NCBI GenBank assembly: GCA_004356415.1
Contig: SMWN01000005.1
Location: forward strand, 1 to 9,725
DNA length: 9,725 nt
Origin: Gammaproteobacteria bacterium
GTDB taxonomy: Bacteria > Pseudomonadota > Gammaproteobacteria > Eutrophobiales > Eutrophobiaceae
Direction of reading: 5' to 3'
Made by a program: the position numbers and the translations under genes
The notes under the pieces: model-generated
Seen by the model: the letters and a program-made list of their open reading frames with translations, nothing else
What the model was told of the DNA's origin: nothing
Database searches by the model: none
Shown here: positions 1-5,504 of the stretch, piece after piece
Numbering within the stretch: the stretch's first letter is position 1
Layout of the letters: every line of letters starts with the position of its first letter

Positions 1-55
1 GTTCGAGCAGAAAGGGCCGAAAAATCGTACCTTTGTGAGCGTGGTTGCGGGTTGA
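1..55 (+). CDS. rpmA: 50S ribosomal protein L27, 3' end only (partial)
   Basis: Read in the frame starting at base 2, the window opens with FEQKGPKNRTFVSVVAG followed by TGA at 53-55. This matches the conserved C-terminal end of bacterial L27 (the E. coli protein ends with a similar FEVKGPKNRKF segment). L27 is a large-subunit protein whose N-terminal tail lies near the peptidyl transferase centre; that part is outside the window. Its position directly before obg is the usual rplU-rpmA-obg order of proteobacteria, which supports the call. Only 17 residues are visible, so nothing can be said about the rest of the gene. Confidence 0.9.
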   Translation, partial: FEQKGPKNRTFVSVVAG

Positions 56-60
56 TAGAG

Positions 61-89
61 TCAACACAATGTGCCATACCCGCTATAAC
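61..89 (+). promoter_or_regulatory. Possible weak sigma-70-type promoter between rpmA and obg
   Basis: A TCAACA hexamer at 61-66 (4 of 6 matches to the -35 consensus) and TATAAC at 84-89 (5 of 6 to the -10) are separated by 17 bases. A transcript starting near 96 would run straight into the terminator at 115-138 before reaching obg. Such matches are frequent by chance in AT-rich spacers, so this is a tentative call. Confidence 0.2.
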
Positions 90-114
90 GCGGTAATAAA
101 ATGATTATTCAAAG

Positions 115-138
115 AACCCCGCTACTGCGGGGTTTTTT
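115..138 (+). terminator. Intrinsic terminator between rpmA and obg
   Basis: A perfect 8-base-pair GC-rich stem (AACCCCGC at 115-122, GCGGGGTT at 127-134) with a 4-base loop TACT leads into a run of six T (133-138). This is a standard rho-independent terminator for the rplU-rpmA transcript. Only 23 bases separate it from the obg start codon, so some read-through probably supplies obg. Confidence 0.9.
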
Positions 139-161
139 ATTTCAATAATTGGCAATAAAAC

Positions 162-1196
162 ATGAAATTTGTAGATGAGGCATCAATCAAGGTCGAAGCA
201 GGAGATGGCGGCAATGGTTGCCTGAGTTTCCGCCGTGAGAAATTTGTGCCCAGGGGAGGGCCAGATGGCGGAGATGGCGGAGATGGTGGCAGTGTTTATC
301 TCGTTGTTGATGGTGGCCTGAATACACTGGTTGATTTTCGCCATAAACGATTATTTCGTGCTAGCAAGGGCCAACACGGCATGGGCAGAGAATGTCATGG
401 AAAAGGGGGCAATGATTTAACCATTAAGGTTCCTTTAGGAACATTGGTTAAAGATGCAGATACGGATGAAATCATTGGTGATATGGTTGCTGAAGGTGAG
501 ACCTTATTGGTGGCGAAGGGGGGCTGGCATGGTTTAGGTAACATCCGCTTCAAGAGTAGTACAAACAGGACGCCCAGAAAGATAACAGAAGGGACGCCGG
601 GAGAAAAGCGAACCTTACTTCTGGAGATGCAGGTATTGGCAGACGTTGGTTTACTCGGTCTACCGAACGCTGGTAAATCAACCTTTATACGTTCAGTCTC
701 TGAGGCGAAACCCAAGGTTGCGGATTATCCATTTACCACCCTGTACCCTAATCTGGGTGTGGTTAAGATTTCAGCGGGGCAGAGTTTTGTTATTGCGGAT
801 ATCCCCGGCTTGATCGAAGGTGCTGCCGAAGGGACGGGCCTTGGTATACAATTTTTAAAACATCTATCCAGGACACATCTGTTATTACATCTTGTGGATA
901 TTGGCTGCGAAGGTGGCGTAGACAATGCTGCCAATGATATAAAGATTATTGAACGGGAATTACACGCCTTTGGTCGAGGGCTTGAAGACAGGCCCAGATG
1001 GATTCTTTTGAATAAAATTGATCTGGTGCTCGCTGAGGAGGCTGATAAGTTCTCGAATGAATTAAAGAAACAATTGGAAACAGACAGGCCTGTTTATCCA
1101 ATATCAGCCGTCACAGGGGCGGGTTGTAAGGCATTGGCACAAGACATTTATCAGTGGGTTGAGAAAAACTCCCAGGAAAATTTTAATAATGAGTGA
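162..1196 (+). CDS. obgE: Obg/CgtA family ribosome-assembly GTPase
   Basis: Obg is an essential GTPase that binds the large ribosomal subunit during late assembly and links growth to GTP and ppGpp levels. The 344-residue product starts MKFVDEASI and has the glycine-rich Obg fold at about residues 1-158, including three DGG repeats near 35-43. The GTPase domain follows: G1 GLPNAGKS at 166-173, switch threonines at 192-193 in YPFTTLYPN, G3 DIPGLIEGA from 213, G4 NKID at 284-287 and G5 SA at 315-316. All nucleotide-binding motifs are intact. The protein is shorter than E. coli ObgE (390 residues) because the variable acidic C-terminal tail is nearly absent. The ATG at 162 gives the family's usual N-terminus; no good ribosome binding site precedes it. 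It overlaps proB by 8 bases. Confidence 0.97.
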   Translation: MKFVDEASIKVEAGDGGNGCLSFRREKFVPRGGPDGGDGGDGGSVYLVVDGGLNTLVDFRHKRLFRASKGQHGMGRECHGKGGNDLTIKVPLGTLVKDADTDEIIGDMVAEGETLLVAKGGWHGLGNIRFKSSTNRTPRKITEGTPGEKRTLLLEMQVLADVGLLGLPNAGKSTFIRSVSEAKPKVADYPFTTLYPNLGVVKISAGQSFVIADIPGLIEGAAEGTGLGIQFLKHLSRTHLLLHLVDIGCEGGVDNAANDIKIIERELHAFGRGLEDRPRWILLNKIDLVLAEEADKFSNELKKQLETDRPVYPISAVTGAGCKALAQDIYQWVEKNSQENFNNE

Positions 1197-2313
1197 ATCA
1201 CGGGAAAAATTAAAACAGACAAGACGTTGGGTGGTTAAATTGGGCAGTGCATTACTGACTAATGAAGGATGTGGATTGCGTGTTGATTCCATGGATGCAT
1301 GGGTGAAACAAATTCACGCATTAAGAGAAAAAGGTTACGAAATCGTTATCGTTTCCTCAGGTGCAACTGCCGAAGGGATATCTCGTCTTGGCTGGGGAAA
1401 CAGACCTCATGCCGTGCACAAATTGCAGGCAGCAGCTGCAGTGGGACAGATGGGGCTGGTCAAGGCATGGGAGTCATGTTTCCAGAATTATAATATCCAT
1501 ACTGCGCAGATATTGTTAACCCATGAAGTAATATCAAATCGCGAACGCTACCTTAACGCGCGGAGCACGTTGAGAACATTATTACAGTTGGGTGTGGTTC
1601 CAATCGTCAATGAAAATGATACTGTTTCGACCGAGGAGCTTCGGTTTGGTGACAACGATACCCTCGCAGGCATGGTGACGCATCTGGTTGACGCAGATTT
1701 GCTGGTTTTATTGACTGATCAGGAAGGCCTATATGAAGCGGACCCACGCCGGCATCCGCAGGCAAAATTTATCGACGAGGCAATTGCAGGAGATAAAACC
1801 CTCGAAAAATATGCAGGTGAAGGGGGTGCGTTGGGTAGGGGGGGTATGCTGACAAAACTGAAAGCAGCATCAATGGCTGCAAAGTCTGGTGTCAATACCG
1901 TGATTGCTTCAGGCCTCGTCCCCGATGTACTTGAGCAAATCGCGAATGGTGAACTGTGCGGTACTTTATTGTGTAGTAATCAGAAAGCATTAACAGCACG
2001 CAAACAATGGTTGGCGGGCCAGTCTCAAATCAGCGGCACATTAAAGATCGATCAGGGCGCAGCAGATATGTTATCCCAACAAGGGAAGAGCTTATTGGCT
2101 GTAGGCGTTGTTGAGGTTGATGGTGACTTTAAGCGAGGTGAAATTGTCGCCTGTGTTGACCCCCAGGGGAAGGAGATCGCACGTGGTCTGGTGAACTATG
2201 GTGCCTCAGAGACACATAAAATTATAGGGCAGCACAGCGATAAGTTTGAACAACTACTCGGTTATGTAGATTCAGCAGAGCTGATTCATCGTGACGATCT
2301 GGTTCTGCTTTGA
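1189..2313 (+). CDS. proB: Glutamate 5-kinase, first step of proline biosynthesis
   Basis: ProB phosphorylates L-glutamate to glutamyl 5-phosphate with ATP in the cytoplasm, the feedback-controlled entry to proline synthesis. The 374-residue product has the amino-acid-kinase fold: VVKLGSALLTNEG at 15-27, SSGATAEG at 56-63, NENDTVST at 141-148, FGDNDTLAG at 153-161, LLTDQEGLYEADPR at 174-187 and GRGGMLTKLKAA at 216-227. A C-terminal PUA domain follows from about 280, as in the E. coli enzyme (367 residues). I chose ATG at 1189 because it gives the normal N-terminus and has AGGAAAA at 1174-1180 upstream; an in-frame TTG at 1159 would add ten atypical residues. The start overlaps the obg stop, suggesting translational coupling. 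proA, the usual partner, is not adjacent. The intact kinase motifs indicate a working enzyme. Confidence 0.97.
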   Translation: MSESREKLKQTRRWVVKLGSALLTNEGCGLRVDSMDAWVKQIHALREKGYEIVIVSSGATAEGISRLGWGNRPHAVHKLQAAAAVGQMGLVKAWESCFQNYNIHTAQILLTHEVISNRERYLNARSTLRTLLQLGVVPIVNENDTVSTEELRFGDNDTLAGMVTHLVDADLLVLLTDQEGLYEADPRRHPQAKFIDEAIAGDKTLEKYAGEGGALGRGGMLTKLKAASMAAKSGVNTVIASGLVPDVLEQIANGELCGTLLCSNQKALTARKQWLAGQSQISGTLKIDQGAADMLSQQGKSLLAVGVVEVDGDFKRGEIVACVDPQGKEIARGLVNYGASETHKIIGQHSDKFEQLLGYVDSAELIHRDDLVLL

Positions 2314-2317
2314 ACAA

Positions 2318-2349
2318 AGAAAGAAGCCGGCAATTGCCGGCTTCTTTTT
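2318..2349. terminator. Bidirectional terminator between convergent proB and rpsT
   Basis: Bases 2321-2346 form a perfect 26-base palindrome built on AAGAAGCCGGCAA and its reverse complement, followed by T residues on the plus strand (2345-2349). On the minus strand the same stem is followed by a T-rich CTTTCTTTG tract. proB ends five bases before it on the plus strand and rpsT ends 22 bases beyond it on the minus strand, so one hairpin can stop transcription from both sides. Confidence 0.92.
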
Positions 2350-2371
2350 GAACCATTGAAAACAATAGCGA

Positions 2372-2632
2372 TTAAAGCGCGCGTAAGCGAGCGTTCAATT
2401 GGCTCTTGTGACGAGCTGCCTTTTTCTTGTGAATTATACCTTTACCCGCCATGCTGTCGATGACAGGGATGGCAGCTTTGAGTGCACTGCTAGCGGCTTC
2501 CTTATCTTTACTTTCTATCGCTACATTAACCTTCTTGATAGAGGTTCTTAGCATGGAACGGAAACCTACGTTGTGCTGGCGTCGTTTTTCGCTCTGGCGT
2601 GCACGTTTTTTTGCTGAGGCAATATTAGCCAA
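2372..2632 (-). CDS. rpsT: 30S ribosomal protein S20
   Basis: S20 is a small basic protein that binds 16S rRNA early in assembly of the small subunit. The 86-residue product begins MANIASAKKRARQSEKRRQH and contains GKGIIHKKKAARHKSQLNARL near its end, the family signature; E. coli S20 has 87 residues. The start codon is TTG (2632-2630 on the minus strand), with GGGAG seven bases upstream; no ATG or GTG gives this N-terminus. E. coli rpsT also starts with UUG, a feature tied to its autoregulation, so the rare start appears conserved. The gene is monocistronic, divergent from murJ and convergent with proB, and stops at TAA before the shared terminator. Confidence 0.97.
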   Translation of the reverse strand: MANIASAKKRARQSEKRRQHNVGFRSMLRTSIKKVNVAIESKDKEAASSALKAAIPVIDSMAGKGIIHKKKAARHKSQLNARLRAL

Positions 2633-2639
2633 TGTTAAA

Positions 2640-2644
2640 CTCCC
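2640..2644 (-). promoter_or_regulatory. Ribosome binding site of rpsT
   Basis: On the minus strand GGGAG lies seven bases upstream of the TTG start codon of rpsT. This good Shine-Dalgarno match at the right distance decides the non-ATG start. Confidence 0.75.
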
Positions 2645-2688
2645 GATTTATTTCTGGTAATTTCTAAAAATGCTTTTTGAGGCGCGTA

Positions 2689-2717
2689 ACTATGCTTATC
2701 TTGCTCTTATTTGTCAA
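2689..2717 (-). promoter_or_regulatory. rpsT promoter with GC-rich discriminator
   Basis: On the minus strand a perfect TTGACA (2717-2712) is followed after 17 bases by CATAGT (2694-2689, 4 of 6 matches to the -10 consensus). The bases after the -10 read TACGCGCC, a GC-rich discriminator of the kind seen at stringently controlled ribosomal promoters. A start near 2682 would give a leader of about 50 bases. The growth-rate and ppGpp control is inferred from the family pattern, not shown by the sequence. Confidence 0.65.
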
Positions 2718-2834
2718 TCCTTCTCCTTGAATATGGTATCCTGCGCATCACGACATAAATGTCATAATAAACAGATAGATAGCATGGTTATCGCTAGATT
2801 AGCTTAAATATTTCAACTTTGGTCAACTCCGAAC

Positions 2835-4394
2835 TTGTCAAAACAATTACTTAAATCCACATTCGTTGTCAGTTTTATGACAACCATCTCGCGCGTGTTT
2901 GGATTATTGCGGGATGTTGTGATCGCCTATTATTTTGCTGCTGGTACGGGTTCTGACGCATTTTTCGTGGCATTTAAAATCCCCAACTACCTGCGACGGT
3001 TATTTGCTGAAGGAGGATTCTCACAGGCATTTGTCCCCGTATTAACTGAATACAAAAACCTCCATGATGAGAAGGGCGTACAGGATTTACTGGATCATGT
3101 CAGCGGTAAACTTGCTCTGGTGCTATTTTGTGTGACGCTTGTCGGTGTCATAGCAGCGCCCTTATTTATCATGATTTTTGCTGCTGGATTTATAGGCGAT
3201 GGAGACAAATTTGAGCTCTCCACCTATATGCTCAGAATTACCTTTCCATACATTATGTTTATATCACTTACGGCATTCGCAGGGGGTATATTAAATGCGT
3301 ATGGACGATTTGCCGTACCAGCTTTTACACCCGTGTTACTGAATATATCGCTTATCTCATGCGCCATCTGGCTGGCACCATATCTTGATGAACCAGTGAC
3401 CGCATTGGCATGGGGTGTTTTGATCGCCGGGATAATACAATTACTTTTCCAGATTCCTTTCCTGATGGGTTTAAAGCGAATGCCACGACCCCGATTGAGA
3501 AAAGGTCATACGGGTGTAGGTAAAATACTGAAATTGCTGATACCCACCCTGTTTGCCGTGTCCATTTCTCAAATCAATTTGATCGTGGATATGATGATGG
3601 CTTCTTTTTTGGTGACTGGCAGTATCTCGTGGTTATATTATTCCGATCGACTGATGGAGTTTCCATTGGGTGTATTCGGCGTTGCTTTGGCGACGGTTAT
3701 CCTGCCAAATCTGTCGGAGAAACATGCACAGGGCAATACCCGTCATTTTATACACATGATGGATTGGGCTTTAAGGTGGGTGTTTTTGATCAGTATCCCC
3801 GCAGCGATTGGTTTGATGTTATTGGCAGGCCCAATATTAACCACAATTTTTCAACATGGTGAATTCACACCATATCATGTCGTGATGTCAGCTAAGAGTT
3901 TACTGGCTTATGCGATTGGGTTACCCGGCTTTATTTTAATCAAGGTGTTGGCCAGCGGATATTTCTCCAGGCAGGATACAAAAACACCCGTCAAGGTCGG
4001 TGTTGTCGCAATGTTCTCAAACATCATCATGAACTTTATCTTCATAGGCCCACTCGCACACGCAGGTTTGGCATTGGCAACCTCTCTCGCCGCCTTTATT
4101 AATGCTGGATTGCTTTATTACTTTCTACGGAAAGAACAAGTCTTTTTGCCCGAAAGTGGTTGGCTTGTCTTTTTAGTCAGAATTATCTTTGCATCAATAG
4201 TGATGAGTGCTCTGTTAGTTTTTATGGTGCCAGCTCTGCCATTGTGGAGTGAGTGGGACTTATACACGCGTGTCTTCCAATTAGGGAGTTGGATTACAGC
4301 AGGTGGCATGAGTTATTTTGCAGCACTATGGTTGACCGGCCTAAGACAAGAAGATATGGCACTGAATGTAGAACAAGCTCAAGGTGAGGGCTGA
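2835..4394 (+). CDS. murJ: Lipid II flippase MurJ (MviN family)
   Basis: MurJ moves the peptidoglycan precursor lipid II across the inner membrane. The 519-residue product is highly hydrophobic throughout, with clear membrane spans at about 93-116, 136-153 and 188-212 among the 14 expected; E. coli MurJ has 511 residues. Charged residues needed in the central cavity are kept: R20 and R26 in SRVFGLLRD, D41 in SDAFFVAFK, the arginine pair R54-R55 in NYLRRLFAEGGF, and D271, R272 and E275 in YYSDRLMEFP. RQDTKTPVK, another family motif, is present. The start is TTG at 2835, the first possible start after an in-frame stop at 2805-2807, and the resulting N-terminus lines up with E. coli MurJ. No strong ribosome binding site precedes it. 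It heads a plus-strand cluster and ends nine bases before ribF. Confidence 0.96.
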   Translation: MSKQLLKSTFVVSFMTTISRVFGLLRDVVIAYYFAAGTGSDAFFVAFKIPNYLRRLFAEGGFSQAFVPVLTEYKNLHDEKGVQDLLDHVSGKLALVLFCVTLVGVIAAPLFIMIFAAGFIGDGDKFELSTYMLRITFPYIMFISLTAFAGGILNAYGRFAVPAFTPVLLNISLISCAIWLAPYLDEPVTALAWGVLIAGIIQLLFQIPFLMGLKRMPRPRLRKGHTGVGKILKLLIPTLFAVSISQINLIVDMMMASFLVTGSISWLYYSDRLMEFPLGVFGVALATVILPNLSEKHAQGNTRHFIHMMDWALRWVFLISIPAAIGLMLLAGPILTTIFQHGEFTPYHVVMSAKSLLAYAIGLPGFILIKVLASGYFSRQDTKTPVKVGVVAMFSNIIMNFIFIGPLAHAGLALATSLAAFINAGLLYYFLRKEQVFLPESGWLVFLVRIIFASIVMSALLVFMVPALPLWSEWDLYTRVFQLGSWITAGGMSYFAALWLTGLRQEDMALNVEQAQGEG

Positions 4395-4403
4395 TATCTG
4401 GTC

Positions 4404-5393
4404 ATGGAACTGATACGCAGTCTACACAACCTCAGACAACATCATAGAAAATGTGTCGCAACCATTGGTAATTTCGATGGTATTCATTTGGGTCATCGAG
4501 CAATCATTTCGCAGCTCAAGGAAATTGCAAGTGAACACGATCTGCCTACAACGATTATCATTTTCGAGCCACAGCCACAAGAATACTTTTCTCCAGAAAA
4601 TGCCCCTTCAAGATTAACCCGTCTGAGAGAAAAAATTGAGGAGTTGGAACGCCTGGATGTCGATCGTCTGATTTGCCTCAGGTTTAACAGCGAATTGGCG
4701 AGTCTCTCGCCCAGAGATTTTGTTGAGCGACTATTAATTGAAGGATTGGAAATTCGTCATCTCGTGGTGGGAGATGATTTTCGATTTGGCAAAAATCGAC
4801 AAGGTGACTATGCAACCCTAGAGAAGATGGCCGATGAATTCGGTTACGAATTGGAACATACCAATACCTGTACATTTGAGGGAGAAAGAATAAGCAGCAC
4901 AAGAATCAGGCAAGCACTTGCAAACGACGATTTAATTCTAGCCAGAGAGTTGTTGGGAAGGGAATACGCTATTAGTGGACGGGTGGTTCATGGAGATAAA
5001 CGGGGCAAGTCTCTGGGGTTTCCAACTGCAAACATGGAGTTACACAGATTGCATAGTCCGGTAGCAGGTATCTATGTCACGCGCGTCCATGTCACACTGG
5101 ACCATGGGGGAGGTCAGGGAATAGTCGAGTCAAATTATCCTGCCGTGACCAGCATCGGGACACGACCTATGTTTGATGGTGAAGGCATGCGCCTCGAGAC
5201 CCATATTCTGGATTTTGATGAGACTTTATATACAAAGCATATTCGAGTTGTCTTCCTGAAAAAATTGAGGCCAGAGGAAAAATTTTCAAATGTTGATGAT
5301 CTGATAAAAGCCATTGAAACAGATATAGAAAATGCGCGGCTATATTTTGCTAAAAATAGTCTTATTACAGAAAATAATCTGGGCACAGATTGA
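4404..5393 (+). CDS. ribF: Bifunctional riboflavin kinase / FAD synthetase
   Basis: RibF phosphorylates riboflavin to FMN and adenylates FMN to FAD. The 329-residue product has the N-terminal nucleotidyltransferase domain: GNFDGIHLGH at 22-31, VGDDFRFGKNRQGD at 122-135 and ISSTRIR at 163-169. The C-terminal flavokinase domain has GKSLGFPTAN at 201-210, GTRPMFDG at 252-259 and LETHILDFD at 264-272, in which E265 corresponds to the catalytic glutamate of the family. It is somewhat longer than E. coli RibF (313 residues), owing to a loop before GTRP (about 230-247, rich in glycine) and a short C-terminal tail. ATG at 4404 lies nine bases after the murJ stop, with GGTGAGGG at 4383-4390 as a distant ribosome binding site. 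The ribF-ileS-lspA linkage is the standard proteobacterial one. Confidence 0.97.
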   Translation: MELIRSLHNLRQHHRKCVATIGNFDGIHLGHRAIISQLKEIASEHDLPTTIIIFEPQPQEYFSPENAPSRLTRLREKIEELERLDVDRLICLRFNSELASLSPRDFVERLLIEGLEIRHLVVGDDFRFGKNRQGDYATLEKMADEFGYELEHTNTCTFEGERISSTRIRQALANDDLILARELLGREYAISGRVVHGDKRGKSLGFPTANMELHRLHSPVAGIYVTRVHVTLDHGGGQGIVESNYPAVTSIGTRPMFDGEGMRLETHILDFDETLYTKHIRVVFLKKLRPEEKFSNVDDLIKAIETDIENARLYFAKNSLITENNLGTD

Positions 5394-5417
5394 ATAATAA
5401 TCGTACATCTCTATACT
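5390..5417 (+). promoter_or_regulatory. Candidate ileS promoter overlapping the ribF stop codon
   Basis: TTGAAT at 5390-5395 (4 of 6 to -35) and TATACT at 5412-5417 (5 of 6 to -10) are 16 bases apart. The predicted transcription start, near 5424, falls on the first of three tandem repeats. It would allow ileS-lspA-ispH to be expressed separately from murJ-ribF. Confidence 0.4.
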
Positions 5418-5422
5418 TCCGT

Positions 5423-5460
5423 GGCTGATATTTACGGCTGATATTTACGGCCGATATTTC
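5423..5460 (+). repeat. Three tandem 13-base repeats upstream of ileS
   Basis: GGCTGATATTTAC occurs exactly at 5423-5435 and 5436-5448, and a third, degenerate copy GGCCGATATTTC occupies 5449-5460. The repeats lie in the 111-base ribF-ileS gap, 44 bases before the ileS start. The 13-base unit is not a multiple of three and the repeats are not inside any gene I accept. They may be a replication-slippage product or a binding site; the sequence does not tell which. Confidence 0.9.
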
Positions 5461-5504
5461 ATGGCACAAGACCTGTTAAACCGAATAAAAAAATGGCTGA
5501 ATAA

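Noticed and set aside
72..95. Imperfect inverted repeat around ACCCGC and GCGGT upstream of obg
   Set aside because: The arms do not pair over more than a few bases without bulges, and the clear hairpin lies just downstream at 115-134.
264..290. Three tandem 9-base repeats (GATGGCGGA type) in obg
   Set aside because: They encode the DGG repeats of the conserved glycine-rich Obg fold and keep the reading frame, so they reflect protein conservation rather than a separate element.
395..715. Long minus-strand open frame within obg
   Set aside because: It lies wholly within a well-supported gene on the other strand and its product shows no recognisable family features; similar antisense frames in proB, murJ, ribF, ileS, lspA and ispH are rejected for the same reason.
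1159..1188. Upstream TTG start for proB
   Set aside because: It would add ten residues (RKTPRKILI...) that proB proteins do not have, and the ATG at 1189 has a ribosome binding site and the correct N-terminus.
2451..2660. Plus-strand open frame opposite rpsT
   Set aside because: It is the antisense shadow of the clearly conserved S20 gene; its apparent hydrophobicity arises from complementing lysine- and alanine-rich codons.
2784..2807. Seven-codon reading frame (MVIARLA) before murJ
   Set aside because: Very short, no ribosome binding site and no codon pattern typical of a regulatory leader; expected by chance.
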